A stretch of 64,000 nucleotides of DNA, from positions 4,375,163 to 4,439,162 of the forward strand of contig NW_023998423.1 in the NCBI RefSeq assembly GCF_014805625.2, read 5' to 3'. Shown piece after piece: positions 24,283 through 37,743 of this stretch. The notes under the pieces are model-generated. The model did no database searches and was not told where the DNA came from. It worked only from the letters and a program-made list of their open reading frames with translations. Position 1 is the stretch's first letter, and every line of letters begins with the position of its first letter. The translations under genes were made by a program, and so were the position numbers. The stretch comes from Glossina fuscipes. Taxonomy: Eukaryota > Arthropoda > Insecta > Diptera > Glossinidae.

Positions 24283-24876
24283 ATGCAAGTGGAATCATCT
24301 TATACCAAATATACGGGGCGTGTACCACCTTTGGACTTATCTCAAGTTAATAGCAATAATTGTCGCAATCAAACGGACTTACACGATTTATGGGCAACAA
24401 CAGCGGCAACAACAAAGACTGATTTACTTAACTCACCCGCCCAATTAAAACGAGCGATGTTACATCATCCCTACTATCAACAACATCATCTTCATAATCA
24501 TCATAATCATCATCATCATCATCATCATCATAATGGTCAACAACAGCAGCAAAGGGTGCTTAAGACGGTCGTCACCAACTCCGCATTACATTGCAGTGAA
24601 AATTTTCAAAGTCAGTTAAATGAATTTTCATGTGATGATTTACCTATGGATCCCCGCGATTGGTCTAGAGCTGATGTTTGGAAATGGCTGATCAGTATGG
24701 CCGTTTCCGAAGGTCTCGAAGTTACTCCAGAATTACCTCAAAAATTTCCAATGAACGGCAAAGCTTTGTGTTTAATGAGTCTTGACATGTATTTAAGTCG
24801 TGTACCGGTCGGCGGCAAAATGTTGTATCGTGATTTTCGTGTACGCCTTGCGCGAGCAATGGCTTCGTTATCATAA
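24283..24876 (+). CDS. edl: EDL/MAE: ETS-domain-lacking PNT/SAM protein
   Basis: Single exon, 197 residues. The C-terminal domain at about 120-195 is a PNT/SAM domain (LPMDPRDWSRADVWKWLISM, then FPMNGKALCLMSLDMYLSRV and the end helix YRDFRVRLARAM). The protein stops two residues after it, and no ETS DNA-binding domain follows. That combination is the hallmark of fly EDL (Mae), which binds the PNT domains of the ETS factors Yan and Pointed-P2 and modulates their control by MAPK, mostly by taking Yan out of its polymers. The N-terminal half has low complexity: Thr/Ala-rich at 36-47, His-rich at 61-83 and a Gln run at 86-90. The ATG at 24,283 is the first in the frame. AATAAA lies about 110 nt after the stop. 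The gene stands alone, with no confirmed gene for over 20 kb upstream. The fly orthologue is similar or slightly shorter, and the length difference lies in the low-complexity runs. Confidence 0.93.
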   Translation: MQVESSYTKYTGRVPPLDLSQVNSNNCRNQTDLHDLWATTAATTKTDLLNSPAQLKRAMLHHPYYQQHHLHNHHNHHHHHHHHNGQQQQQRVLKTVVTNSALHCSENFQSQLNEFSCDDLPMDPRDWSRADVWKWLISMAVSEGLEVTPELPQKFPMNGKALCLMSLDMYLSRVPVGGKMLYRDFRVRLARAMASLS

Positions 24877-24983
24877 TGTTAAATATATATCGGATTTTAG
24901 TATTTTTTTTTTTTTTTTTATTAAAAATAAAAATTTTCCTTTTCTTTTTTTTTTTTTTTTTTTTTTTTTTGGTGTAAATATAT

Positions 24984-24989
24984 AATAAA
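24984..24989 (+). terminator. edl: poly(A) signal of edl
   Basis: AATAAA about 110 nt downstream of the edl stop, after long T runs (24,904-24,919 and 24,946-24,970). Confidence 0.5.
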
Positions 24990-26351
24990 TAATATAATTG
25001 TTTATAAATAAGTTTACTTACAATTGCGAATATTATATAAGAAAATTCTCCAGGGGTCCTATTAGTGAAATAAGTTTTGCAAATTTTATATTTTTAATAA
25101 ATTAAAAAAGAATAAAAACATATATAATAAAAAATTAATAAAAAGAAAACAACAAAAACCGAAGAAAAACCAAAAAAAAAAAAAAATTCTTTTAACTATG
25201 CATAGCTCAAGTGGCTTCCAAATACTTGCAATATAGCAGAGTTGCATGTCATATGGGAATAACGAGAACAAGAAACTGCTTTGCTTCGAAAATTAAGTGA
25301 TTGGTTCTCCGAACGTTTACCTGGATAGTCAACCAAATATTTTTGATTTTCATAGCACCCTTTTCATAACGAATCATTTAGAACCGAAATGTGGGATCCA
25401 CAGCGCAACGATCGATGTTCATTATCCGAGCGATTTGCTTTTGTTTGAAAACTATGAATGGAACAAGAGGCTCATCGGCGTGCGCTTTCGCATCGCTTGT
25501 GTCGATATGTGAAAACTGGCATTGTCATGGCTGAGGTCGAAAACAATGCCTTCCTTGTTAATCTCTGCTATATGCTATATGTTATACTCCAAGGCTCGGT
25601 AACCTATAGCCCGCGTGTCCCATTGATAATATCAAGTGACCCACTTCAGCTGCGAAAATAAAATATAGCATATAAAAATAAGTTTTAAACCATAAATGCT
25701 GAAAATTCAGATGCTTTTGTTCATCTTAAAACGACTAACTATAAACCAGGCTTGACTAAATTGACCTCACAGGTTCAACATGATTATTATTTGCCTAAAA
25801 AAATGTTTTAATACGAAAATAAGACTGAGCCAAACGTCGCTGCGATCTGCGGCTAAAAAAAGGTTCCCGACCTCTGCCATACCCTATTGTTTGCTTTCAT
25901 CGCGTTGTTGTGCACAGTGTAGTCAGTTGTCAGCACAATTACAGTAGCTCATCATGCACGTTTCTCTAGCAATCTCATCAAACACGAAAATTTTACCAAT
26001 TCAGGCCTTGCTACCGCTTCGCTCACCGTAGATGGGCATGCTTTCCTCAAATTATTGCCATATGGGACTTACTTTCTTACTTTGCTTATCATTAATATTT
26101 TCAAAATCTTTATGTCCATCCTTCTATCATCTCCTTTGATAAGGTATTCGCAAATGCAAACTCAGCCCATAAAATTTTTTACTATTAATTTATTATCAGT
26201 AGATAAAAAACGTCGGACGTCTTCAATTTTTTTTTGTTAAATTTCATTGACTTCGTCAATAAGCGGTTGGTCAGAGCGTGCTACAATTCTTACACTCATA
26301 TTTCAAGAATCGAAACAAGCTTGCTATTGATACATTGCTAACAATGCTAAC
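24990..26351. other. intergenic downstream of edl
   Basis: Two overlapping frames at 25,297-25,661 have protein-like composition but no recognisable motif, and may be mobile-element debris. At about 26,005-26,070 on the minus strand lies a short segment related to the donor end of the open frame at 13,600. Confidence 0.3.
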
Positions 26352-27122
26352 AATTTTGTACCCTAGACCGCTGGTGGTGCAAAGGTATATTAAATTTGTC
26401 TGGATGAACACAACACCTAGAAGGACTTAAGAAAGACCCACCTTTTATCGTATATGCAGAATGACTTTTCTCATCGATCTAAATTTGTCTGTCCGTCCGT
26501 CCGCACTGAATTCTTGTATTCAAAGCTTAGGTTGCTAAATTTTGTCATAGTTTGACGAAATTTGGCTCGGATCGGGCCAATTTTTCGACCACTCCCCATA
26601 TAACGCCCTATTTCAAAAGGTTGTTATGTGGAAAATGGTGCACTTTTCTAATCCACGCTAAGCAACATTCTGCGTTTAAGGATATTATTCATTAAGTTAT
26701 TTTCAATCTTAACCAAAAACTGGGATTTTTACGGGAATGACGGACGGGATAGAGAGACCATACTCATTTTTTGGCCTCCTGATTCCTACTCGATAAATGT
26801 TTGCGAATGCAGCGATCAGCGGCCAAAGTTATGAATGATAGAAATAAAAACATGTCATCACTATTTCGGAAACTAAAACAGATGTAGGAAAACTGATAAA
26901 GACCATTGAACAGCTTTCCTAATATTTACAAAACGTCAAAAAATATTGAAATTTTACATATTTTATAACCATTTTGATACCATCCACTGACGGATGGGAG
27001 TATAGTTATAGTATTAGTATTAATTATAATTAGTATTAGTTATAATTTAATTGTGGTGGACGTTTCAATAGAGGCGGGTATGCAGGATTCTACTCCCGCC
27101 GAATATAACTTTCTTACTTGTT
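26352..27122 (+). repeat. dispersed repeat subfamily B, near full-length copy
   Basis: The copy starts with GTACCCTAGACCGC and a GGTATATTAAATTTGTC block. It contains TCTGTCCGTCCGTCCG and a block typical of the family ('GACGAAATTTGGCTCGGATC'), and it ends with CGCCGAATATAACTTTCTTA at 27,122. It is about 770 bp long and non-coding. Orientation is the reverse of the copies at 8.8 and 20.1 kb. Confidence 0.6.
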
Positions 27123-30100
27123 TCGCTTATGACCATCCGAACTCGTCTATCATTCATTTTGCCTTCAATTCGCTTGCGGATCTAGAAAAACTAGTAAAGA
27201 ACACAATCGAACCGAATGACGGGAATAAAAAGAAAAGATGTGAGTATTACCGGCATTTCTTATTACCTTCGATACTTTAATGGTCACATCATTCTGTTGC
27301 TATCATTTGCTAGTAAAAAACGAACCTGCGTCATAACAGTCAGGCGAGAAAGGCACGCTGTTTGTCTCTTATAAAAAGAAGCTGGAATACATTGCGCAGC
27401 GTCCCAGCATTTAACAAAGTGTTATCATCACGCAATTATCACAAAGCTTTTTGCATCGAAATATACGTCGATGTATACAAAAATTCGATTTTAGAAGGTT
27501 GGGTTGGGTTGGTGGACTCGAAATTCAAAGTTCTGATTATATTCTTTATCAAACAATCTGTGCGTGCGGACACGTCCGATTTGGGAGCACTTGATTTAAG
27601 TACTTGCGAAGAGTAGCCCTGGATTTATAAATACATTCAATTTACCGCTTTCCCCAAATTCAAAACTTCATTCAAAAATCCGCAACAAGAAACGTTACGC
27701 ATACCATTTGGTTTTCTTCCATTTAAGTCGATGTTGATGACAAAACAAAAAAAAATAAATAAATAAAAAGAAATATTTTATAAATTCTGGCTGCTTCTCT
27801 CCTTCATATCCATAAATATCATTTTAATTTAATACAATTTAAAAAAAAAAATCCCTTTGTTCTTGTCCTGGCGTTTACATTGCGACTATCACATATGTTT
27901 AATGATTAATCTTTTGTGCATTTTGGACATATGCGCCAAGCAATGTCTGCTATTTAAGTGCAAGTTAAAAAAAAAAAAAAAACAACAACAAAAACAAAAA
28001 CAACACAAAAAAAAACATAAATGTGTTTATATAATTTTTATGTGCAGAGGTTGAGGCTGTTGTTGTAATGTTTTCATTTATTTAACCGACATCCCGGATG
28101 CATATTGACGAAAATAATAAAATTATATTTCTCCCTCTTCGAGTTATGTTCCCCTTATCCCCTATATAGGCGAACATGTGCCCTTAGTTATATTACTATT
28201 GTACACATATGGTTGATTGATGATTACTTTGGTCTTGTTGTTGATCTATGTATGTTGTATTTTGCATGCAAAAATTCTTTTGATATAAATTGAAAGAAGA
28301 AAATTAAAAGAGAAGGAGAGAGGAAACGTTTGTAAATAGTTTTGCTTGAGAACTATTTTTGCACTGATTACAGTACAGTAAGGAGGTACTGTTTAATGAC
28401 TCTGTTTACAGTTAAATTTCTTTTAAAATCTTTATAGATTTCCTTGACATTAAAAACGGCTAAAGTAATAATTAATTGTCGTTTTAAAGATATCCGACGA
28501 TGATAATCATCATCTCCGAAGCATATTAATAATAAGGAAAAGCTATTATAAAAAATAAACTAAGTGAAATGTTACCACAACCGTGCCCGTAAAATAGTGC
28601 AAAAATCATATAATCGATTATAATTTAAGCTAAAATTTTTATAGCCTTTCCTTGAGAATACACGCACATGGAAAATATTTCATCAATTAGTGCACTTTTC
28701 ACAATTTATTTTGCTGACTCTACATAATCCTATGTTGCTTCACTTTATTTTTCTTTTCTTGATTATGGTGATTAGTGAGTGTGCTAAGAGAATAAGTGTA
28801 ATTTTTAAAATGTTCTTCACGGTAAGTTGAATGTTTATTGGACGAAAAAAAATATTACAAAACATTTTAGTCAAGTTTTTTATTAGCCAGCACTCTTTCC
28901 ATCTTTCTTATCTAATATAATTTGATGTAAAAAGTTCGTGTCGAATCAGTGATGAGTTGAAGTTTTCGGTATCACCACGAGAAGGGAGGCATTCCTTAAA
29001 CACACAATAGATTCTTAATTGGAGTGTCCATTAATCAAGAACACAATTTCTTAGATTGGATGTGGTAAGATAATTCATTCCGTTTTGTCTGGGCAGCATA
29101 TCTAATTTCTGTGTGCCTAACTTTCACTGAGACGGGTTTGCACTACAGAGGCAAGTGTTGTCGGTCACTTTATCAAGTACTTTTGTGATTATTGTGCCTA
29201 TATAAGTGATCAACTCAATTATTTAACCTTGCGTTCGATTGTTAAGAATCATCTAAAATATAAGAAAAGTGTATCGAAATTTTGATGAAAGAACGCTACG
29301 ATATTTTTCTTTCTTTTAAGATAAATTTAAGATTGACCTATGCTCGGCTGGACGTTTTGAGCGAAAATGTATGTCATTCATTTATTTGGTTGCGTGAGGA
29401 CCAAAGTCACGTGTAGGTTAAGGCCAAAAATCCCTAAACCACTTAAGTATAGTTACTTAGTTATTTACTTTATCTATCATTAGCCCAACACGATATAATA
29501 CTGCACTGTCGAAGGAAAGGGGGTTAGAAAAGATGTGCCAGCTGACCTATTTCCAATGTGGTTAAATTGCGGACTGGCGAAACCAATCAGAATATTTCCT
29601 TCATCTTGACTGAACCGCCGTAGACATAAAGCATCATCGACCGTCCATTCCATCCAACAAAAGATCGTTTCAGTTGAATATGAGTATGATTTCAGCCGCC
29701 AGATTTTTATTTAACTATCTGAAGCCATATATATATTTTGCTTAGTGAAGTAAGATAGTTTAATATAAGGAAAATGGATTAAAACATCAAAGCATATTGA
29801 AATTCTATTTGTTTATATTCGGTAGAGGAATATTAACAGCAGGTAAGGATGCTAAGAAAAGCCGCTGGGACTAATCGAGCATTATCTGATGAAAAGATAA
29901 ATTTTTCCGCTGAAGAAAAATTTAAAGCTTCTTACAGTTGTTTTGTTAGTTAGCTCTAGGGACAAATATTGAAATCTCTGTAAAGCAAGATCCAGCAATT
30001 GAAGCAAATATGTCGAAATTGATGTAACTCTGCATAGAATTGCATTTGTTTGCGAATTTTTGTATCGAAAGCGGGAAAGGCATCTCTAACACTGAATTAC

Positions 30101-30890
30101 ATACATATTAGTACGCGTTAAAAACGTTTAATAAACTCCTTATATGTGATAATCATTTAACAATATTCGAACGTGCATTGCCATGTGCAACAGGGAATTG
30201 TGCTTAGGACATATACAGGAAATGTTAAGTATTTCTATCGATAACGTAGGCATGTAAGGAAGCGACCCAATTTATAAATCAATATATCAATATGTGATAA
30301 TACGTATGACGTTCGCTCTGCTTTTTCGGCATATACTCTCAATGATATAAAGGTTCCAAAAACACTTACCGCTCCAGCCAACCTATATATAAACATAAGT
30401 AGAGAATACATACAAGCGTACGCATGTCATTTAAGAAATTTCATTCATATCATTGTTTAAGTAAACAAAAAATAAAAAAAAAAATAAAAAACCCACATGC
30501 ATATCTTTCCATATTCAAAGAAATTTTTTAGAATTGTTGTTGAGTCAATATTTAGTTTCGTCATTTCATTCAAGAAAACAAAAACAAAAAAAAATTTGAC
30601 ACTTAAGGTAATGTTACACTTTTCTTTATATGAAGTATCACGTACACGCATACTTATATATATATGGATATACAAATTTTTGAGAGATTATAAGCGTTTT
30701 GTGTGTTTGGATTGACATACCGATGTACGTGCCCGTGCTTCTTTATCCAACATTAATCATATTTATTTTGGTTTGCGACTCTATCGCGGTAGCACTTGTC
30801 ACAAGTCGTTCATAAATAAAGTTTTGTTATTATTGTTGTTATTTCTCTTTTAAGTGATCAACAAGGTTTTTGTTATTTATTTTGTTTATT

Positions 30891-30926
<36 letters not shown>

Positions 30927-32590
30927 TAATTAGTTTTACCAACGGAAATTGTCAATAACTCATAAACGACTCAAAATGTTTAGCGTTTTTCTAATTATAA
31001 GTAATAGCAGAGACAATGACATAAATAGATGTTTCAAGATCTTGTACAAAATTGAAGTTAGGAGAATCTTAGGGACTTTTCATAATAACAGCAGTAATTA
31101 GCATGTGATGATAAACAAGCAGGGAAAAGCCAAACGAGAGGAGGAATATAGAAAGAGAGAGAGAGAGAGAGGAAGCAAATATTTGAAGAAATTTTTAAAA
31201 GCTTTTGCTATGATCTCTATATCAAAGTAAACAATTTTTTGCAAACATATCATTTCCCTAAACTATGGGCGTGGAATATATTAAATTTTTAATTCCATTG
31301 GCATCACTCAGCACTCGATAGAAGAACGAAACTTAATGAGAAAACCTACAGACTTCCTATTTACCTCCACAAAAATGAAGATTAAACAAGTTAATATTTT
31401 ATGTTATGTGAAGACTCCATCAAATAATAGCTTGTTTTTATATCTATCTAAGACGAGGAGTGATCAAAACGTTTCAATCATTTATCAATCCGAAGGGGAC
31501 TTAAGAGGCTTCATAAAATATCCATATACTTACAAAGCCTCAATTTCCGAATCGGTCTAGTCATGTCCGTCCGTCTGTATTTTTGTTTGCATGTCTACAC
31601 CGTCCCCAATATTAAGATATCGTTTTCAAATTTACGAAAAATTTTGCAAGTTTTTACAGACAGATATATATTGAACAGGGACCAAGTCGGGAAAGGACAC
31701 ATCTGCACTGTAGTGTAAGTTGAAAACACTTTCTTTTTGAAAGAAATAGATCTTTTGCTCGCCGTTTATAACAATTGCCATAATAAAATTTCTACACATA
31801 TTATGCAGATCAAAAATGAAAAAGATCGTCCAAGCTCACTCGGTATCATATATTACCAGGGTTTCATTTTTGTCGGGTTGTTTTTTTTTTTTTAATATAA
31901 AAATAGTGAGTACCAAAAAAATTCGACCCCATCCACAGAATATCGTTTTCTTACTTCTTTCATTTATATTCTTATCAAAATTGTATCCGTTTAAATGTCC
32001 AAACATAAATCGGCATTGTGCTAACTTACTATAAACTATACCGCTTCTGTTACAGAATGTATTAAGTTTGCGCGGATATATGTAGCGCTCAGAAAGACTT
32101 CAACTGGACCAATCTTTTATTATACTGATCGATTCAGAATCGTTCGCGAAATCGAATTAAACTTGCCTATCTGTCGGACGTGCGTCTATATATTTTTGTG
32201 CTTAACCTACACAAACGGGTGTTGGCCCAAGGACCGTAATCCTTTGAAAACGGATTGGATGGGGCTATTTTTACTATCGTAAACACTATTAGCTTTTGAA
32301 AAACACATCATTCTTAGCCTTGACTTTCAAAATCCTTCGCAATAAAAAAATAGAAATACAGAGAATTGGTCGCGGCTTGAGCACGTGTAATAGGAGAAGG
32401 ATTAATAGAAATGGTATGATTTGCATACCAACACGCAACTCGAACGAATCTTTATCGAATGCGCCACTACTCAGGACAAAAAAATGGATACCCACAGCGG
32501 AAGAAGCTTCTGAAATGGTTACATTGAATTTAAGCCGACACCCTCGTCGACATGTATACCAGCGATATGAAGTGTCCGGTGAGCTACACT
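27123..32590. other. gene-poor intergenic DNA
   Basis: No convincing exon. It contains a CAA/AAC-rich tract at 27,967-28,015, a perfect 30-T run at 30,896-30,925, a (GA)n run near 31,156-31,170 and a fragment of repeat family A at about 31,555-31,710 (TCATGTCCGTCCGTCTGTAT). The frame at 27,362-27,616 shows no known motif. Confidence 0.4.
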
Positions 32591-33100
32591 CGGCGACGAG
32601 GAAATGTTCGAAAACGAATCACAACACATCGCGGTGACCGTTAACGTGTCACAACATTACTTACATTACATTACAAATCGATTGAATGCAGTTCAACTCG
32701 GGCAGCAGCTCCGGGAAGTTAGAATGGCCAAAGTCAAACGGTGAACGACAACCCGAAAGTAGCCTAACAGCCAACAGACCACCAACTTTGCCAAAATTGA
32801 TCTCAGCCCACCGACATGCACGTCTTTCGTTCGCTCGATGGACCAATGGAAGGCAGTACTGCAGAATCTGTCTTGATGGTAACGATGGACGGGCCAGAGT
32901 CTACTGATGACCCTGTGAGCATGTCGTACAATTTTGAATCTTTGAAAATGTCTCATATGGTAATGCTTTGGGGAAGCATATTACTGGAGACAAAAACCGA
33001 ACTTGCTTGTGTTCGTCGCAGGGCCCAACAAAGCTCGTCAATTAAGGAATTGGTTTCATGGAGAAGCATTGTGTGTTTTGCAAAAGCTAACATTGTGTAC
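32591..33100 (+). mobile_element. Tc1/mariner-superfamily transposase remnant
   Basis: Three pieces in different frames follow the order of an insect Tc1-like transposase. They are a basic DNA-binding linker (VRKRITTHRGDR at about 32,604-32,640), the segment before the second catalytic Asp (LISAHRHARLSFARW, then NDGRARVY at about 32,880-32,905), and the VMLWGSILLETKTELACV segment at about 32,958-33,010. Frame changes and stops between the pieces show it is inactive. The final D/E region is not readable, and I did not find terminal inverted repeats. Confidence 0.65.
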
Positions 33101-33689
33101 TTCAGTTTAATTTTAAGTTATGGTTGCAACCTGAATGTAATTTAACAAATATATGGTTTTGCAGTAAAAAGTAGGGAGTGTGCAATCTTTTTGCTCTTGA
33201 AAGTAGTTGTACAGTGTACGGAAATACTTCAGGTTAATTATGAAAACGATAAACCCACTATTACGTTTCGCGTATGTGAGCTCATATTTGCTTAAATTGC
33301 TTCGTAAAAAAGGATTAAAGTCGCTTTGGCGAGAAACGTGATAACTGTTTTTCGTGCCAAAAGTTCGCTGATTTCGACTTGGACATGTGGTTTCAACAAA
33401 ATTGTGCAGCCTATACAAAACCAATTTATTACCAGAAAACTTCAGTGAACTTACAATCTCTAAAAATGTTTATATAAGCTTGCCGCGAAGATCGTATGAT
33501 ATAACTGTATTGAACCTTTTACCGACGATTACATTGGCTTACTCCAATGAACGACAAACAAACTCTCAACGACCTTATTCATCAGAATTATTCGCGTTGC
33601 TAGTAAAATAATAGTAGTTTTATGTGGAAAAGTGCAAAAATTTTATGTTCCAGTAACGGACTTTTATGGAAGCCCGGAGGCGGCCATTT

Positions 33690-34196
33690 ACGTGAAATCT
33701 TTTCTAATTAAAAATGTTATATTCCGACAGCAAAACCGCGTTAAAGTCTCGGATGGCAACATCCAGACTTGCCTTGAAGAACCTTCAAACGTTGAAGGAG
33801 CTAGGTAGGCACAATGAAGTGCACCTAAGACGGGCACCTGGCCTATCGAATGTTGAAAGCAGTGAAAGGGTTGACTGTCTAACCAACAAACGCGCCCGAG
33901 GGGGCATGAAACGTCCTGAGCCTTTCTGGGGCGAGCCAAGAACCCACATCAATAGGCTGTTATCGCAATAGGCACAGAATAAAGCGGACTGGCAAAAAGA
34001 TTCATAAAATTTCCAATAGGGCATATGCTGGAACTAAGGAGAAGCGACCTACGTTTAGCCATCGGCCTCCACAAGGGCCATAATAGCCATAGATAGCATC
34101 TGAAAAACGTGGGTATCTTTGATGCCGATTCAAGCAGTTTCTGCCAAGGGACGAGTGAAACGCCCTATCATATTCTGTACGAATGTAACAACAAAT
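33690..34196 (+). mobile_element. R1-like non-LTR retrotransposon, RNase H and tail fragment
   Basis: The frame from 33,714 reads as a retroelement RNase H C-terminal half: LYSDSKTALKS with the catalytic Asp, then KELGRHNEVHLRRAPGLSNV and RPEPFWGEPRTHINRLL. Across frameshifts and stops it continues to the same LKN.G..D.. and FCQ..(T/S)E zinc-knuckle tail seen at 10,840-11,208. Both fragments belong to one family. This copy is pseudogenised. Confidence 0.75.
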
Positions 34197-34647
34197 GAAA
34201 GACATGTCTATCTGAAGTCCCTCTTCTTGCACATAATCCTACAATTACAAGTTACTCCAAAGATATATGTACAACAATATCCAAATATTTACAAAAGCTT
34301 TTCCAAATTTTCGATAGAATTGCTTTGAAAAATTGATATTATATGGGAGTTCTTGTTACCAAATGGTGCAAGCATTAGTACACATTGACTTTCAGAGCAC
34401 AGTGCATGTCAATTTCGATTTGTTAATTTTTTATGTTATTCATAAAAAAAATTGGTTGAGATAAAATTCAAGCGTTTGCCGATCTATATATATAAAATAA
34501 AATTGTATTTTTTAAATAAATTTGAGCTCAATACTTATCAAGCAATGTACCAAAAGCAAATGTAAGTATCGATCGAATTTGAGGCCTAAGCATTTTCACT
34601 TATTTGTTTCATGGATTTATTCTACATATACGTGAGAATGATTTTAG

Positions 34648-37600
34648 GTCCCAAAGAAAAGTTGGCGGTAATTTTGTGAATGCAAGTGAACCTGGCCAAA
34701 TAAATTTATTGGAAATTAGTCCTCGCATAAGCAATAAATTCGACCATAACGATGCTTCAACTATCGCATCGAAAGTCAATTTCATCGGAGACTCGTGAGC
34801 TGCTTCATAAATCGGTTGAAATGTCTTGTGACATTTAATTTTTTTTGTTTTTTATAGAAACACGACATTAACGGATGAACCGCGTGCAGTGGCCGTTTCG
34901 GCAAATGGCGAGAAGCATTCTATCGACCTGAATGATTTAAAAGAAAATATAAGTAACTCGTTTGTCGCTAGTCAATCTACGCTGGAAAACATCAGTGCTA
35001 TGTCTGTACAGGATTCATTTCCATCAATTAGAATCGATGGCGCGACGGAGCACTTATATCGACCTGTGTCGAAGTGTCATATAGATAGCGCGAAGCTGCT
35101 TAAGAAACAGATGGTAAGACGATATAAAATTGACGATAAATCCTGAAAACACCAATCGTTTGATGAATGATTAAGGTTTTATAACCATTTCTGATGATAT
35201 TTAAATATCGTCGTATAGCGACTCAACATTTTGTCTAACCATTTGTTCTAATTTTCGATTTTCCAACTGACTTTTTAGTTAATCTCATCAGTGCCAAATT
35301 TTACAAATTGCTTAGTCACTACATTTGAATATGCTCTTAATAATAATTTTCATTTGCGAAAAGAGCCAAGTAATGCGATTTGTTTTGAGCAATTTCCGAA
35401 GCCATCCCCTTTGGGGCGAATTTGAGGAATTTTGAATTCCGAGTCCGGCTCGCATGTTCGATCAAGTTTTCAGGGCGAATTCTTGGTTTGGAGCTGACCT
35501 CTTCAGATCTTAGTCGAATTTTGAATCAGAGTTGGACTTAACACTCATAGCATTTTGTAACCTTCAATCATTGCATTGTATTCCTTTGAACTCAATATCC
35601 TCTAATAAACATAAAACATTTAGAACGGATCTTCACAATCAGGCGATTCTTGCTCGGGTGAAATTTTAACTGTCATCTTTCCAGGATTGCATTCTCAAAC
35701 TTCTTTTTGAAATATACAGGAGCAGTTTTTTCCCAAACTGAGATTTTTTTTTTCTTTGTTAAACAATAATGTCAACATTCCACCCAACTTGTCGTACGTA
35801 GATATTGTCGTTAGCCTAGCGCTACGAGCCACTGCTGTTTCGGGTCGAGAGAAGTAAAATAAGTTCTTCTTCTATTTCCAACGCAGAGACTAAAGTATTA
35901 ACTTCGATTTTATCCTTTATTTATAGCTTGCAGTTGATACAGGGAGCTAAAGGCAGGCAGACGGCGCTAGATAGTGCCTAAATCCACCATTTCTTATACC
36001 CTCTAATCTAATCCTATTCATTTCTTCTACTACTTTAATAATTGCTCATGATGCTATTTGTTCAGTTAATATATATGTAGTTAAAAAGCTATTCTATGAG
36101 ATTCGATTTATAGCTTAAGACATACTAGCTTTAATTCCCACCTTGTTTAAAGTGTTTTCCAAGTTGATTCATAATTAAAAGATTACTAGTCTCGATTTGT
36201 GTGCATTTTCGCATCTTACACCGCATTTACAAAAAACACTTCCTAGACAACTTCTTCTATTAAAGCTGATTACTAGGCAGTATATTTTATGCCGCGAAAA
36301 AAAGTGTTTTACAAGGCTTAAGCAGGAATCATCGTTGGTGCAAGGGTCGAAGGTTTGGTATGAATAGGAGTACAAAAGCTACAAAGAAAAGAAACAATTT
36401 CATATCTTTTAGTTCGATTCTATCACTCGCGGTCTTCTTAAACACTTTCTGCTCTTTGGGTGGTAGATTTTATGTCGCGAGAGAGTTCTATTGCGAGATT
36501 TGAGCAGTAATTTATATCCACCTACATATCAGTATTTTTTTCTTCTTGTTTTAATACACATTGAAGTTACAGCAGTTACAGTTTCAGGTACAAAAGGAAG
36601 GTTAAGTAGTTTCCACAACCACTCAGCGGGGCTTGTTTTAGTCTGCTTAACTTCCTGGTCGCTTTGGGTTCGTAAGTATTTTTTTTATTATTATTTACCA
36701 TGCTTTCATAAAGGAGGACCAACGATGTCAAAGACGACCTGTTGTTTTGTATTAAGCAGGGTCCAGAAACCGTTAGAAACCGATTTTTCCTTCTTCGTCC
36801 CAACTGTTTCTCTTCAATGATCGCTTAGTTTCGCTAGCCGCAAAAAAAATTTCTCATGCTTTCTTTATTATCGCGTCTTCCCGCAAGCAGGTAATGTGGT
36901 ATTCTTTCCTTATTTATATCTAATATCTTCTGATTGATGACTTACCGTAAATTGAATGAAATCTGAATTCATTTTTACATCTGTTTTAATTATATTTAAA
37001 ATTATTCACTAGTCGTCACGACGACACAATAATCAAAAGCATCGCTTGATTTGCACTCCCCGTAACTTGGATCGCTTATCAGGATCACGTATTAAAAGAG
37101 ACTCATCACAGCTTCAACCAAGAATTAGTACGACAAATGTTCAGACTCAAACGGGTGCTGATACCATATTAGTATCAAAATCGATTCAGGCCTCGAATTT
37201 AACGCAAGAGAAATGTACCATCCCACCGACAACAACAAAGCAAAGACTGATTTATACGCAAGTTAACCCGGAAAACACACATGTACCCCATCATAATGGC
37301 AATGAATATGGAAGATACGAACAATACAGCGAACCGCAAAGGAGAATAACAAAATCACCTTTAACGCTTCCGCCAAGAACTCGAACCCCTTCTCCACGCA
37401 GACCAACCTTAGAAAAGCCTTTAAGACCCTACGGCAACAAGCATTCAAATTTAAGTTCCAGTTATTCAGGTAATATAAGCCGATTGGGATCAAATAGTAC
37501 TAGAAAGATTAAATTTGAAAACTTTAATAATTTTTTTCCTTAGAATTACGTGCTATAGCTTCTGGAGTTACATTGATAACCGTAGTCTGGTGGCTACTTT

Positions 37601-37743
37601 CTACAATCTTTCAACTGGGAGGCATTAGCAATTTCATGGATAACGTTATCTATCAGATTCGAACATTTTATTTTGCCGATGAGAAGCCAAAGACAAAAGT
37701 CGAACTTCTTTGGGAATTTATAGCAAATTTTTGGCCTTCTTAA
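34648..37743 (+). CDS. single-pass membrane protein, four visible coding exons
   Basis: Exons at 34,648-34,794, 34,858-35,113, 37,013-37,469 and 37,544-37,743 join in phase with consensus GT-AG borders (GTGAGC, GTAAGA, GTAATA; acceptors TTTTAG, TTATAG, ATTCACTAG, CCTTAG). The third intron is only 74 nt. The first visible exon needs two bases from an upstream exon. The tiny stretch ATG TAC CAA AAG CAA AT before GTAAGT (34,545-34,561) fits in phase and would give 358 residues, but a larger 5' exon further upstream is equally possible. The visible protein is polar, Ser/Asn/Arg-rich and likely disordered, with a Pro-Arg-Ser stretch (PRTRTPSPRRP). It ends in one transmembrane helix (GVTLITVVWWLLSTIFQLGG) and a 45-residue tail. 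This resembles inner nuclear membrane proteins such as emerin or otefin, but I found no LEM domain, so I leave it unnamed. Confidence 0.75.
35114..37012. other. 1.9 kb intron of the membrane protein gene
   Basis: Bounded by GTAAGA and a TTCACTAG acceptor. The open frame at 36,491-36,820 and its antisense partner show no motif. No repeat is recognised. Confidence 0.6.

Noticed and set aside
36491..36820. 109-codon frame as an extra exon of the membrane protein gene
   Set aside because: It lies inside a well-bounded intron and has no fitting splice sites or family similarity.
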